This document shows, piece by piece, positions 1 through 9,440 of a DNA stretch of 64,000 nucleotides. Location: assembly GCF_004114425.1 (NCBI RefSeq), contig NZ_RDQF01000016.1, forward strand, positions 1 through 64,000, given 5' to 3'. The notes under the pieces were generated by a model. That model made no database searches. It was given only the letters and a program-made list of their open reading frames with translations, and was not told the DNA's origin. Within the stretch, counting starts at the first letter, position 1. Each line of letters opens with the position of its first letter. This DNA is from Bradyrhizobium vignae (GTDB lineage: Bacteria; Pseudomonadota; Alphaproteobacteria; Rhizobiales; Xanthobacteraceae). The position numbers and the translations under genes were made by a program.

Positions 1-42
1 CGATGCTCAGGCCCACCAAGGGGATGCACGCCACCCCTCTCC

Positions 43-93
43 GCCGCCGTCGCTCGCCAGCGCTGCGCTTTTGGGCAAGCGAGCGACGGCGGC
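43..93. repeat. 15-bp perfect inverted repeat
   Basis: Bases 43-57 and 79-93 are perfect inverted copies (GCCGCCGTCGCTCGC and its complement) around a 21-base loop. There is no T-run, so a rho-independent terminator is unlikely. It may be a repetitive palindrome or the end of an element. Confidence 0.6.
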
Positions 94-999
94 TCCGAGG
101 GGATGGCTCGGCCGGACCCCATGATCAATTTTGCTGAACTTGACGCACAGAACTCATTGGCGGCCCTGAGGCAGGCTTGCCTGCCCCTCGCTTCCGATCT
201 GGAGACCGGACCTCGCGCTTCTGTCGGCAAAGTTAGTCGGGTTGCCGTAACGAAAGCTCATCGCAGAGAGACGAGCGGCGCTTGACATGTATCCGCTGGC
301 CAAAGGGGGAGCAAAGCCGCCGATGACAATGCGCGTTCAATCCGAATCCTGATTTCCTTTCTGCCTCGCCTGTGTTGCCTGCCGCAGCGCTCACTCCATT
401 CTCATTCCAACGGCGCAATCCCGTCAGGTGCGCTCTGCAGCCGAGGTGTCTTGCCGCGATGGCAGCAATGCAAAGCGCTTCGATTGAGAGCGACTCGTCT
501 GAGGCGCACTCGAAGCGGGGCATCTGTCGCGGCGAGCGGTCGGTCGACGTGTTCTGAGCGGGCGCAATTCTTGCGGTGCTCGTATTGAGCAGGGAGGAAA
601 CAATCGTCATTTCCTCGACTGCTCAATCGAGTGGACAAACCTACGCCCGACACAGTCCTGTTCAAATTGCGAGATTTCCGTTCCGCTAACGGGCGGCGAT
701 CAGAGATGTCCAGCTGTGGCTACGCCGGCGAGGACGATGGTCACGCAATGCCCTGCTCTCGGGGGTTCTCTTGAGCTCTCAGGTGTGGAACGCACGGTAG
801 CAGCCATCTGTGCTACAGGCATATCCGTACTGGTTTCATCAACCTTTGGCGGACCTGCACAAGAGTTGCTATTAGCGCATTTTCGCGGTTGTGAGCCGAC
901 TCAGGGTTGCTTTAGTTCGCCATCCGGATGTTCGGACGTTCGGTATTCGTCGGAGCTGGGAGCAGGTTCAACCCCGTGGAGGCGCATCACCCGATTTTG
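94..999. other. Gene-poor stretch
   Basis: No convincing gene is seen. The longest candidate is a minus-strand reading frame at 233-610 (125 codons). It has no recognisable domain or clear signal peptide, and overlapping frames of similar length exist on both strands. This looks like decayed DNA. Confidence 0.5.
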
Positions 1000-1200
1000 T
1001 GGCGATCGTTCCGAGGCGGTCCAAACGTTGTCCTGCCGAGAACAAGTCACGAGAACGAGTAGCGTACGCGTGCACTGCCATTCGGCACCCAGCATCTCGG
1101 ACGAGACGGGGTGTGGACATGCTGCAATACCAGCGCCACAGCCGATGAGTGTCAGGGCGATGCGGGCGACCACAGTCGACATTCGGGGAACGAACTTCAT
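1000..1200 (-). pseudogene. Frameshifted copy of the small secreted-protein gene at 2509-2691
   Basis: From the ATG at 1198-1200 the frame begins MKFVPRMSTVVARIALTL, a short basic and hydrophobic secretion-type N-terminus. It is clearly related in DNA and protein to MEFSFRGSKTTARIALML at 2509-2691. After about 25 codons the similarity to the second copy (PRLVRGAGYRLAVQ there, PRLVRDAGCRMAVH here) continues in another frame. Aligning the two copies by eye places one extra base near 1120. The function of the intact family is unknown. Confidence 0.55.
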
Positions 1201-1382
1201 GCGCTTTGCTCGATAACAGTGAGGGCTTCCCGGCTCGCCGGACATTCACGTGAGCGACGGTTGCCGATGCCGATCGAGGTGCAACCGCAGCCTTGTCAAC
1301 CATACCGATCTGGTCGAGGTCGGCTGACCACCGCTGCAGTTTCAACCGGCAATAGTCGAGCCGAACTGAGTCCACTCTTCAG

Positions 1383-1652
1383 CTAGTGCGTACCGACTTT
1401 TTCAGCAGAAGCATGAGCGTTCCCGCTGGCGGGGGCTGACACGCGATTGCAAGAGCCACTGCCGTTGAGCTTGGATGCGCGGCATTGATCCAGGATCGTG
1501 AAGCCATAAGTCTTACTTCCGTCAGCTCGGCTCAGAAACCAGCTTTCTTTTGCTGGGGGCGCGGCATGGACCACCTGCATAGTTGTGAGAACGTATCCTA
1601 CGCAGCAGATGGCCGCGAGCGGCAGAGTGCCACAGCGGAACGCTGTCTTCAT
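1383..1652 (-). CDS. Small secreted protein, unknown function
   Basis: This encodes 89 residues starting at the ATG at 1650-1652. A strong GGAGG ribosome-binding site precedes the start by about 8 bases, which fixes it and argues that the gene is real. The first 30 residues form a classical signal peptide with a basic start, a hydrophobic core (LPLAAICCVGYVLTTMQVV) and an HAAP cleavage region. The mature part of about 60 residues is polar with two cysteines (DQCRASK, GSCNRV) that could form a disulfide. I recognise no family. It lies among other short secreted-protein genes on the same strand. Confidence 0.6.
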   Translation of the reverse strand: MKTAFRCGTLPLAAICCVGYVLTTMQVVHAAPPAKESWFLSRADGSKTYGFTILDQCRASKLNGSGSCNRVSAPASGNAHASAEKVGTH

Positions 1653-2124
1653 GATAACTACCTCCGTTCTGGTCGAACCCAAATCGGGCACACGAAGAAG
1701 CTAGGTTTGACTCATCTATTCTGGAAATGAATTCTTCTAATTTGGCATTTCACGCTATGCATATGGGACAATACTTCTCTCCAACCTTTGGATGCATCAA
1801 GCCGTTCAACCCGCGACCGCTCGGGCCCACTTGCTTTTCCTTCGAGAAAAACTTTGAGGGTGCTCGGCTGTGAGCTGATCAGGCGGGCACGCTACTCGAT
1901 GATCTCGGCGTAGGCAGAGGGAGGGCGCTCTTGCCCCCTCGCCATGATCTCGTCGGAGGCAGCCTTCAGGCCCTAGAGCTTGAGCGCGTCTGGCGCAACC
2001 CAGCAAATAGCTTTCTGACGCGAGCGCAATTGTCCCGGGGGGTAAGCGCCGCGCAAGATACTTCTAGCATCTGCGAGCAAGTCGCTGAGCTCCCCAACTC
2101 ATACGCCCCAGCTTTCCTCTTTCC
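1653..2124. other. Intergenic stretch without a recognised gene
   Basis: About 470 bases holding only short unsupported frames on both strands. It should contain the promoter of the minus-strand secreted-protein gene at 1383-1652. I see no clear repeat or RNA. Confidence 0.5.
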
Positions 2125-2373
2125 TCAGCAAATCTGCGGATTATCTCCATGGTCGCAAATGCCCCCTGGCTGGTTCGCGGGCGCTTCCGGATAGCTGTCG
2201 CCTGGCGTCGGGGAGTTCCAAAGAGTCCCAGCTGTGCTTTGGCCAGTGGGGGAGATGCTCAAGTAATGGCGTGTGAAATGCCCTTCGGTCCGAGGGTTCT
2301 CGTAGGCTCTCAGGGGCATAGCAAGCATAGTAGTGGCAACCAGCGCTACAGGCAGGATCATTTTCGCCATCAT
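2125..2373 (-). CDS. Small secreted protein, unknown function
   Basis: This encodes 82 residues from the ATG at 2371-2373, preceded by a GGAGA ribosome-binding site about 7 bases upstream. The N-terminus (MAKMILPVALVATTMLAMPLRAYE) is a good signal peptide. The mature chain of about 55 residues is rich in Pro, Gly and Ser and ends in a short cysteine pair (GGICDHGDNPQIC). No domain is recognised. It is on the same strand as the neighbouring small secreted-protein genes. Confidence 0.55.
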   Translation of the reverse strand: MMAKMILPVALVATTMLAMPLRAYENPRTEGHFTRHYLSISPTGQSTAGTLWNSPTPGDSYPEAPANQPGGICDHGDNPQIC

Positions 2374-2508
2374 CAACCGTCTCCATTCAAACGCCGAGAA
2401 CGTTTGCTCTGGGGTGAGGTATTGACAGATGCGACGGATCCAAACACAAAGCTAAGTCACGCTGTTTCAATGCGCTGTGAGCCCATTCAGTCGCAACTCC
2501 GAGTAGGT

Positions 2509-2691
2509 TTAACTCCCGAGCTGGCGCTTTATTGCCGAGCTCAAGTGATCAGACCAAATCTGCACTGCCAGTCGGTAACCAGCACCTCGGACAAGACGGG
2601 GAGCGCCAGGCTGCAATGCCAGCGCAATAGCGCCGGTTAGCATCAGGGCGATGCGCGCGGTCGTTTTCGACCCTCTGAAAGAGAATTCCAT
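2509..2691 (-). CDS. Short secreted or membrane peptide (intact copy of a duplicated gene)
   Basis: This is a 60-residue frame starting MEFSFRGSKTTARIALML with a hydrophobic stretch (LTGAIALALQPG) and a basic tail. No strong ribosome-binding site lies directly upstream, so the start is uncertain and a longer frame reaches 2778. It begins 34 bases downstream of the response-regulator stop, on the same strand, so the two may be cotranscribed. The diverged, frameshifted copy lies at 1000-1200. The family is unknown. Confidence 0.4.
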   Translation of the reverse strand: MEFSFRGSKTTARIALMLTGAIALALQPGAPRLVRGAGYRLAVQIWSDHLSSAIKRQLGS

Positions 2692-2725
2692 GCGCTTTGT
2701 CGGAGATGCACCCTGCGGTGTCCTT

Positions 2726-3370
2726 TCAAGATGAATCCCGTAGGGTCGTCCGCATAACGATGCGAATGAGATCGGCATAGTTCCTGGCCCCTAGCTTCCT
2801 CATGATATGCGAACGATGGTCTTCGACCGTCCGCGGACTGATTCCGAGACTTCGTGCCGCTTCCTTGTTCGAATCTCCCAGGATGAAATGCTCTAACACT
2901 TGTCGTTCCCGCCTGCTCAGTGGCTCGGCTCCCGGGAAATAATCCAAGTCAAGCTCTGCATACTTGCGTTGCCGTTCTTCATAGAGCTGTAGGGCGCTGG
3001 TGATGCGGTCGAGCAATTCAGAGCCCCGAAACGGCTTCTCGATGAAATCAAGAGCGCCAAACTTCATCGCGGAAACAGCCAGCGATATGTCGCCTCGGCC
3101 CGACATCGCAATTACAGGGGCTGGATACTTCTCGGCTTGCAGCTCCTTAAGGAGTTGGATCCCAGATTTGCCTGGAACGAATACGTCAATCAGCATGCCA
3201 GCGGGAATTCGCTTTCGCGCAGTCGCCAGGAATGCATCGGAGTCTGCAAAGCAGACAACCTCAAATCCCGCCTTCGTCAACACCATCGAGATCATTTCGC
3301 GGGTGCCGCGCTCGTCCTCCAGCACAAATAGTTCAATGCGCGATTGGGGTACGGAGAGTTGACGATGCAT
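2726..3370 (-). CDS. FixJ-type two-component response regulator (REC-LuxR HTH)
   Basis: This is a 214-residue protein with a receiver domain at about 12-125 and a LuxR/FixJ helix-turn-helix at about 150-205. Receiver landmarks are all present: acidic pocket EDE (18-20), phospho-acceptor Asp62 in LIDVFVPG, Ser90 and Lys112 in EKPF. The output domain carries LSRRERQVLEHFILGDSNKE and SPRTVEDHRSHIMRKLGA, typical of FixJ-class DNA binding. Phosphorylation by a histidine kinase should trigger DNA binding and transcription control. No kinase is adjacent; the GAF kinase at 9982-11283 is the only one in the window and is a possible but unproven partner. Confidence 0.9.
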   Translation of the reverse strand: MHRQLSVPQSRIELFVLEDERGTREMISMVLTKAGFEVVCFADSDAFLATARKRIPAGMLIDVFVPGKSGIQLLKELQAEKYPAPVIAMSGRGDISLAVSAMKFGALDFIEKPFRGSELLDRITSALQLYEERQRKYAELDLDYFPGAEPLSRRERQVLEHFILGDSNKEAARSLGISPRTVEDHRSHIMRKLGARNYADLIRIVMRTTLRDSS

Positions 3371-3648
3371 TTCGCAGAACGCTATTTTCCGACAGATGCA
3401 TCATCAAAGACGCAACGCGGAACGTTTCCGAGTTCGGTTGCAAAGAAGTAGTGCCAACGTTTTGTCGGTGTCCAAGACTTATCAGCACCCGTTCCATATG
3501 TTTTGCGTATGGGTCACCATGCTGATCCAGGCCGCCGCCACAAAGCGCCCGCGAGACATCTAACAAAGACGCGAGCTCACGCCCGTCTCTCCTGCCGTTG
3601 GATTGGTTCTTCACCGTCTGCGAGCAGAGCTGGCGCACCTATACTCGC

Positions 3649-3909
3649 CTACAGACGCCTGACACGTTCGAGGCTGATCACGTCGTCCAATATGTCGTAA
3701 AGCCGCAGACAAATAGCATCTAAGGGCACCGGGGTGGCGGCCGTGCGCTTTACTGAACAGCCTTTGGCCAGCCCGGCAGCCGCAAGAGCCGCCTGCAGCG
3801 CTTGGACAAGTGCATCTGGCGATAGCTCCATCGCCGCAAGCTTCACCTGAGGCTGTAGCTGCCGACCATGTGCAACTGCCTCCGCTTCCCGCTCTCTTTC
3901 CGAGTTCAA
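3649..3909 (-). CDS. Small hypothetical protein following the TetR-like gene
   Basis: This is an 86-codon frame that would start with TTG at 3907-3909, seven bases downstream of the TetR-like stop, so translational coupling is possible. The first 30 residues are charged, then an Ala/Leu-rich helix follows (ALVQALQAALAAAGLAKG), ending ICLRLYDILDDVISLERVRRL. The amphipathic segments look protein-like, but no family is recognised and there is no strong ribosome-binding site. Confidence 0.35.
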   Translation of the reverse strand: MNSEREREAEAVAHGRQLQPQVKLAAMELSPDALVQALQAALAAAGLAKGCSVKRTAATPVPLDAICLRLYDILDDVISLERVRRL

Positions 3910-3915
3910 TTACAT

Positions 3916-4494
3916 TTACTTTGCAGCCTTTCCTGTTGATTGCACGCTTGATGGATCCGCAGCACCCTCATGGGACAAAAGGATAGTCGTCCCGGCGATG
4001 AATATCTCGACCGCGGTGCTAAAAGGGTCGGCACGAACTGCCGCAAGAACCGGGTCAAACATCTCGTTCAGTACGAAACCGCGGACTAGGCTTTGCAAAG
4101 TGTACAACGCCACCTCCACATCTCCGCGGTACAAGCCGCACTCCACGAATTGATCCCTGATGAACTGAAAGAGCCGGGCGTGGGCATCGCGCCATTCCGG
4201 GCTGTCGTTTGCAGGAAGGAGAAACGCCGCGGCGGATAGGACCGGACGTTCCGACGCATAGTCGCGCATCGCCTGCGCGACAGCCCTCACTGCGCTCTGC
4301 GCCCTGCGATCGCCGCGCGCACGTTGCAACCGCTCGAGGAGTTCGCGCTGAGCTTTGCAGGCGAGAAAGGTTCGCACCTCGTTGACATCCGACCGCCGTG
4401 CACCGGTGTAGGCCTCCAATTCGGCGAGAAGATCGTAGGCGATTTTCCTGTCCCACGATGTCGAGAGAATCTCTTCTACCGAGCACTTATGCAT
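3916..4494 (-). CDS. TetR-like ligand-binding (WHG-type) protein lacking an HTH head
   Basis: This is a 192-residue protein from ATG 4492-4494, with GAGAGG about 7 bases upstream. The helical segment AVAQAMRDYASERPVLSAAA followed by a long helical C-terminus (LYTLQSLVRGFVLNEMFDP) resembles the C-terminal ligand-binding domain of TetR/AcrR regulators of the WHG type. The usual N-terminal DNA-binding domain of about 50 residues is absent. Upstream codons to 4752 in the same frame do not restore it. It is either a truncated regulator or a stand-alone sensor that dimerises with a full-length partner. It lies between the chemoreceptor gene and the response regulator, on the same strand. Confidence 0.5.
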   Translation of the reverse strand: MHKCSVEEILSTSWDRKIAYDLLAELEAYTGARRSDVNEVRTFLACKAQRELLERLQRARGDRRAQSAVRAVAQAMRDYASERPVLSAAAFLLPANDSPEWRDAHARLFQFIRDQFVECGLYRGDVEVALYTLQSLVRGFVLNEMFDPVLAAVRADPFSTAVEIFIAGTTILLSHEGAADPSSVQSTGKAAK

Positions 4495-4627
4495 TCTGGA
4501 CCTCTCTTTTCGACGGGCCCCTAGAAGAACCCATCCAACGCTTGGGACTTCTCGGCGAGCACGCCGCCAGACGCTCGCCCGAATTCGACAGCACGGAGTT
4601 CGGTCGGCCTGCCCTGCTCGTTGCGCC

Positions 4628-6316
4628 TTACGCCGCTCTGATAGTTTCAAGGAATTGGCGGACTTCCAACTTGAGCCGACTGCTGTCTGCTGCGAGCGCC
4701 TGAGCGGAAGACAGTACCTGGCTCGCCGCCGAGCCAGTCTCGGCGGCTCCATTGTTGACCTGTCCGATGTTTGTGGCCACCTCTGAAGTACCTGCCGCGG
4801 CTTGTTGGACGTTGCGCGAGATCTCGCGTGTAGCGGCGTTCTGCTCTTCGACAGCCGCCGCGATCGTTGCGGTGATCTGCGAGATGTTGCCGATCGTGCT
4901 TCCGATCTCCTTGATAGCCGTCACCGACTCCTGCGTCGCGGCCTGTATGGCCGCGACCTGTTCAGAAATGTCGTGTGTCGCCTTTGCGGTCTGCGCAGCG
5001 AGTTCTTTGACCTCCGCAGCCACCACGGCAAACCCCCGACCGGCTTCGCCAGCCCGGGCGGCCTCGATCGTTGCGTTAAGTGCAAGAAGGTTGGTCTGGG
5101 CAGCGATCGCGTTGATCAATTCAACGACGTCTCCAATCCGCCCTGCCGCTGCCGTTAGCACGACGATCCGTCCATCGGTCGCCTCCGCCTGGATCACCGC
5201 CTGCCGAGCTATGCGCGTGGAGGTTTCGACCTGTCGTCCGATTTCCACGATGGACGACGTCATTTCCTCAGTCGCTGAAGCGACCGACTGAACATTGCTG
5301 GAGGCTTGGTCGGATGAGGAGGCAACAGCCAGGGATAGATCCTCAGTGGACCTTGCCGTCTTGGTCAGAGTTCCCGCGGCAGCTTCCAACTCCGTGGAAG
5401 CGGAGGACACGGTATCGATGATCTCTCCCACCGCCGCTTCGAACTGTCCGGCAAGCCGATGCATCTCGTTCTTGCGCTCTGTTGCCCCCCGCGCTTCAAT
5501 ATCCTTTTGCTCCGCCTCGAGTTGCCGCACTCGAATGGCATTATCCTTGAACACCTGAACAGCTTTCGCCATATTGCCGATCTCATCCCGGCGATGCGCG
5601 TGCTCGATCTCGATCGCAAGCTCATTCCGGGCAAGCCTATCCATGGCTCTGGTCATTTGAGCCATAGGGCGTGTAAGACTCAGATTCATGGCGAGTAGCC
5701 CGGCGACGGCTATGATGATCATTGCGATTCCGCCCGCCGCGATCGTTACGTAGGTCGAAGAACCGGCGGTGGCGGCCGTGGCGGCTCGTGCCGACAGCAG
5801 AGATGATTCGTCGTCAATCATTTCTTTTGCAAGCGCCCTCAGAGCGTCCATCGATTTCTTTCCGGCGCCGGACGCTTCGAACTGCCGCGCTTCGACAGTT
5901 TGCCCGCCCTTCATAAGAGACACTTCCTTGCGCGCAACAGTGTCGAACCAACTCGCCGAAGCTGTCTTAATGTCCTCCAAGCGTCTTTGCTGGACTGGAT
6001 TGTCCGATGTGAGCCTCTTCGCCTCCAACCAGACGGCCGCGAACTTCTTTTCCGCATTATTGAACGGCTCAAGAAAGCGCTCATCGGTCGACACCAGATA
6101 ACCGCGCACACCTGTCTCTGCATTCACCATGGCCTCGGTCATACCGTTGACTTGATCCAAGACCTTGTACGTATGCGTGGTCCAGTGTGAAGCCTGCTCC
6201 AAGATCGAAACATTCCTCCAACTCAGCGCGCTGACCAACAGCGCGATCGCTGTGAGCAGCAAGAACATTCCGCCAATCTTGTACGAACTCTTTAGGTTCA
6301 GGAACGATGCGAACAT
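4628..6316 (-). CDS. Methyl-accepting chemotaxis protein (CHASE3-HAMP-MA)
   Basis: This is a 562-residue chemoreceptor. The first membrane helix is at about 14-33. A periplasmic CHASE3-like domain follows at about 35-185, with the hallmark [19 protein letters not shown]. The second membrane helix is at about 188-208, HAMP at 210-265, and the signalling hairpin at 290-545. The conserved hairpin tip is intact ([23 protein letters not shown], here split over residues near 405-427). It should cluster at the cell pole and control CheA. No CWEXX-type CheR tether is seen at the end (FLETIRAA). No che genes are nearby, so it is an orphan receptor. The ligand is unknown. Confidence 0.92.
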   Translation of the reverse strand: MFASFLNLKSSYKIGGMFLLLTAIALLVSALSWRNVSILEQASHWTTHTYKVLDQVNGMTEAMVNAETGVRGYLVSTDERFLEPFNNAEKKFAAVWLEAKRLTSDNPVQQRRLEDIKTASASWFDTVARKEVSLMKGGQTVEARQFEASGAGKKSMDALRALAKEMIDDESSLLSARAATAATAGSSTYVTIAAGGIAMIIIAVAGLLAMNLSLTRPMAQMTRAMDRLARNELAIEIEHAHRRDEIGNMAKAVQVFKDNAIRVRQLEAEQKDIEARGATERKNEMHRLAGQFEAAVGEIIDTVSSASTELEAAAGTLTKTARSTEDLSLAVASSSDQASSNVQSVASATEEMTSSIVEIGRQVETSTRIARQAVIQAEATDGRIVVLTAAAGRIGDVVELINAIAAQTNLLALNATIEAARAGEAGRGFAVVAAEVKELAAQTAKATHDISEQVAAIQAATQESVTAIKEIGSTIGNISQITATIAAAVEEQNAATREISRNVQQAAAGTSEVATNIGQVNNGAAETGSAASQVLSSAQALAADSSRLKLEVRQFLETIRAA

Positions 6317-6521
6317 GGGGTCTCCAGATCAGGTCAGCTAATGGATAGTTCTCGCTTAGAGCCCGGCCCGCATACGCTCTCGCGATTCATGGCAAATTCA
6401 GTTGCCCGCATCAGGACTGTCCTCGCAAGCAGTGAGCAAACCTCTAAATAACGACTCCGCAAATTCACGGATCGAGGGCGATCGCCCCTGAATTTCGATT
6501 GCGGAATCCAGCCTAAGGCCG

Positions 6522-7448
6522 TTAAGCGGAATTGCCCCCGTTTTCTCCCATGGCCCCTTTCGCACGCACCAGGCTGCGTGCGAGGAGAACAAAATCTCTC
6601 GCGGCGCGCGAAGCATCTCTGCTCCGACGCGCCAGGCAGAGATCTGAGCGCAGTACATGTCCTTCAATGGGCACGTATGTAATGTCGGTGGACAACAGTT
6701 TGGTAGCGGAACGGGGGACGATCGATATGCCAAGGCCCGCAGCGACCAACGGAAGAATCGCGACGGTTTGTGGCGCCTGCTGGCCCAAAATAGGATTGTA
6801 TCCAGCGGCACGACAGGCGGCTATAACGGCGTCGTAATTGTCGGGGTTCAATTCGCGCGGATAGAACACAAAGACTTCTTTCGACAATAGCGCAAGCGGC
6901 ACTGACTCCAGGCGCCCCAGCTTGTGCGATTTGGGCAGCGCCACAACAGAGTCCTCTGAGCCCAGCGGCTCGAGAACGAGTCCGCTGCGACCACCAATCG
7001 GCGACCGGAGTACGGCAACATCGATGTTTCCGGTTCGCAATCTAGCGGTCAGCTGTGCCGTGTTGCTCGCCTGAGGGATTAAAGTGATGTCCGGATAACG
7101 TTTTCCGTATTCCTGGATAATTTGCGGAATAAGCGGATAGAAATAGGTGCCCCCGCTAGACCCGAGAATCAGCCGTCCAGTCTCCGCCCTGGCGCGCTGG
7201 CGAACCGATGTTTTCGTCGCTGCAACCTGCTTCAGAATGAGCCGCGCTTCTTCGAGAAGCACCTTTCCGGCATTGGTCAACTCCATGCCTCGGACGCGGC
7301 GAATCAACAGCTGCGAGCCGAGCTCCTGCTCGAGCTGGCGGATCTGTGCGCTGAGGGGTGGCTGACTGATGCCGAGGCGCTCGGCCGCACGCGTAAAGCT
7401 CAACTCCTCGGCAACTGCGACGAAGTAGCGTAAATGGCGAAACTCCAT
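6522..7448 (-). CDS. LysR-family transcriptional regulator
   Basis: This encodes 308 residues from ATG 7446-7448 (MEFRHLRYFVAVAEELSFTR). The winged HTH covers residues 1-60 (AAERLGISQPPLSAQIRQLE), and the effector-binding periplasmic-protein-like domain covers about 90-295. The N-terminus resembles the CatR/BenM/CbbR group, whose members usually control aromatic or carboxylate catabolism. The canonical divergent target gene is not present upstream: 7449-7739 holds no gene and decayed DNA follows. The regulator may therefore have lost its operon or act elsewhere. Confidence 0.88.
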   Translation of the reverse strand: MEFRHLRYFVAVAEELSFTRAAERLGISQPPLSAQIRQLEQELGSQLLIRRVRGMELTNAGKVLLEEARLILKQVAATKTSVRQRARAETGRLILGSSGGTYFYPLIPQIIQEYGKRYPDITLIPQASNTAQLTARLRTGNIDVAVLRSPIGGRSGLVLEPLGSEDSVVALPKSHKLGRLESVPLALLSKEVFVFYPRELNPDNYDAVIAACRAAGYNPILGQQAPQTVAILPLVAAGLGISIVPRSATKLLSTDITYVPIEGHVLRSDLCLARRSRDASRAARDFVLLARSLVRAKGAMGENGGNSA

Positions 7449-7739
7449 TGAACAGGCCCTCAACTTGCAACTTCCGATGAGGCCTGCCCAGGGCGCTAAC
7501 TGGTTTGTGGCCTCCCGTCGTAAGGGCGGTACCCCGTATTGCGCTCGTTCTGACAATTACTTCATCGATGCTTCGCCCAGCACCGCAACTACACAGATAG
7601 ATCGGCCTCTCTCACCTTCACCTGACTGGTCGCTCGACCGTCGGTCGGGACCCTTGCTCAGATGCTGCCAACGGAACGATTCCATTCCTGCACCGCTGTG
7701 GCGCCGATGGTTCCTGCCGCAATAGAAATCAGGGAATCC

Positions 7740-8000
7740 TTATCTTAGCTGCGTGAGTTCAAGAGTCAGGAAGACAGCCGTGATCGGCGTCTTCATCGAG
7801 ACGCCAAGGAAAGCTGTGGCGCCCACTATCGCATAAGCCCCTCTGGCACGCCAAAGCCAGCGAGATTCCAAGCAGCGCCAAGTACGACCGAGAGCAATGC
7901 GCCGATCGCGAGTCGAGGTCTCGAGTCCACCTTCGGCACCCGCCTGCAGGCTGCCTGTCATTTGCGACGAGCTTCGCCACAGAAAGAGCAGCGAGCTTCA
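7740..8000 (-). pseudogene. Fragment of a ClC-type voltage-gated chloride or fluoride channel
   Basis: The end of the frame (EGAYAIVGATAFLGV in the family; AYAIVGATAFLGVSMKTPIT here, then AVFLTLELT) is the conserved late transmembrane region of ClC channels. Just upstream, the frame starts like the family (GSLQAGAEGG) but then turns into non-homologous arginine-rich sequence, while hydrophobic sequence continues in another frame. This indicates frameshifts and loss of more than 300 N-terminal residues. Together with the crcB relic on the same strand it looks like part of a decayed halide-export cluster. Confidence 0.6.
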
Positions 8001-8549
8001 CCGGTAACCTTGCGAGCAATAGATCCGGCGCCGCCAAAAGCGCACCCTGGCACTTAAGCCCCCATCGCGAGGGCCAGAACGAATTATTCATAGTCAAGGA
8101 CATGATTGGATATTAGGACGCGACGTCATCCGTTTCCAAATGAATTGTCCTAATTCCTCAATTCGCGGACCGAATGTGAGCTGTATTGCGCCTTCGTATC
8201 CCGAGCTTAACTGCTGTTGGTGTTTGATGCCGCGCTTCGGGAACAAATCGTCGTAGGGGCAGCGGATGCGCTGGCGACCAGTCAGCGGGCTCTGAGCCAT
8301 GCCCCTCGCCGCCTTCGTCATGCCCTGAAGGACCACCTTTTGCAGCGGACGGCGGCTATGATCGGACCGACAGCAACAACCGCGGCATAATTTTTCACCG
8401 CAATCTTGAGGGCATTTTCATGGTCGTCGCGATTGGCGGGACAACTCTCTCGCCTAGTTCACTAAGTGGATTTTTGAGTAGGCGCTAGGACCGGCTGGGT
8501 CTTTCTCTAAGCAAGACGCTCCTTGATCGCATAGCGGTGCCAATGCACA
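8001..8549. other. Decayed stretch
   Basis: An 80-codon minus-strand frame at 8094-8336 has no recognisable domain. The rest shows no gene, RNA or repeat that I can support. Confidence 0.45.
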
Positions 8550-8986
8550 TCAGCATCGGTAGGCAACGAGAACGGCACCGCAGGCGATCAGAAATACGCC
8601 GAGCCAATTTGGCAGCGCAAGCCGTTCACCTAGGAAGAGCACAGCAAATAGTGATACGAAGACTACGCTGAGCTTGTCGATCGGAGCAACGCGCGCGACA
8701 TCCCCGAGCTTCAATGCGCGAAAGTAGCAAATCCATGAAGCGCCCGTCGCGGCACCCGACAGGATAAGGAACAACCACGTTTTGGCCGATACGGTGGATG
8801 GCTGTTGCCAATTACCTGCGGCGCAGACGATCAGTGCAGCCATCAACAGGATGACCGCAGTGCGGATAAGCGTCGCAAAATCGGAATTGATGTACTCAAT
8901 GCCGACCTTTGCGAAGATGGCTGTAAGGGCTGCAAATCCTGCTGAAAGCAGCGCCCAAATCCCCAGGAGAGCAGCAAGTTCCTCAT
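8550..8986 (-). pseudogene. EamA/DMT-family small transporter gene, probably frameshifted near its start
   Basis: The conserved 140-residue EamA (drug/metabolite transporter) fold with about four hydrophobic helices is recovered: SAGFAALTAIFAKVGIEYIN, ILSGAATGASWICYFRALKL and LGVFLIACGAVLVAY. The homologous frame has no start codon where the family begins. The likely ATG (8984-8986, MRNLLLSW) is in another frame and joins it only if one base near 8968 is removed. An alternative is translation from an internal ATG at 8844-8846, giving 98 residues. It follows the crcB relic on the same strand. Confidence 0.55.
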
Positions 8987-9003
8987 CGCGTGCAGCCGTA
9001 TGG

Positions 9004-9349
9004 TCAGGGAAACGTGCGAGCGAGCCGTAGCGCGGCGATCAGTGCTGCAACGGACAGAGTTACCAACGGTGCGATGTAAACAAAGGACGCCAACGTTTGT
9101 CCGCGCTCAATCAGGTAGTAACGGTCCAGAGAGAAGCCCCCGCACATGCCGACTGTCAAGTGTGATAAGTCCTCTTTAGTGGCGAACAGTCCGACGAAAG
9201 CACCCATCAGAAATGAACCAGTCACGTGGATGACGAGTGTGCCCCCTCGTTCCGACAGCTCTTCCGCTCCAACACCCACTAAATGTCGCGCGATGATCCG
9301 AGCGCGTCGCCAGCCGCTACAGCAAAGGCGACTTGCGGGTCATTTGCAT
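9004..9349 (-). pseudogene. crcB: crcB/fluC fluoride channel pseudogene
   Basis: CrcB (FluC) is a small dimeric fluoride exporter. Family hallmarks are recognisable in order: AAGDALGSSRHL (family GGALGSxARY), GGTLVIHVTGSFLMG (family GTLxVNxxGSF) and TVGMCGGFS (family GFCGGFTTFST). The gene has a start with GCAGGAG upstream (ATG 9347-9349). It needs at least two frameshifts, near 9320 and 9287, to read through. The conserved Asn of the VNxxGSF motif is His, and the Phe-Thr-Thr-Phe pore motif is lost. It cannot make a normal channel. Confidence 0.6.
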
Positions 9350-9374
9350 GCTCCTGCACGCGCTCTCGTACGTT

Positions 9375-9440
9375 GGTAGGAGTCATCAGTCAACGCGGCG
9401 TTTATCGCGCTCCCCTTGAATATCAAATCGGATACGCGAA
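9375..9440 (-). promoter_or_regulatory. Relic of a fluoride (crcB-motif) riboswitch
   Basis: On the minus strand, 26 bases before the crcB relic start, lies ATAAACGCC then CTGATGACTCCTACC. This matches the AAAC...CTGATGRCNCCTAC 3' half of fluoride aptamers. The 5' half (GGNGATG with its pseudoknot strand) is not convincingly present, so the aptamer appears degraded like the gene it would control. Confidence 0.45.
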
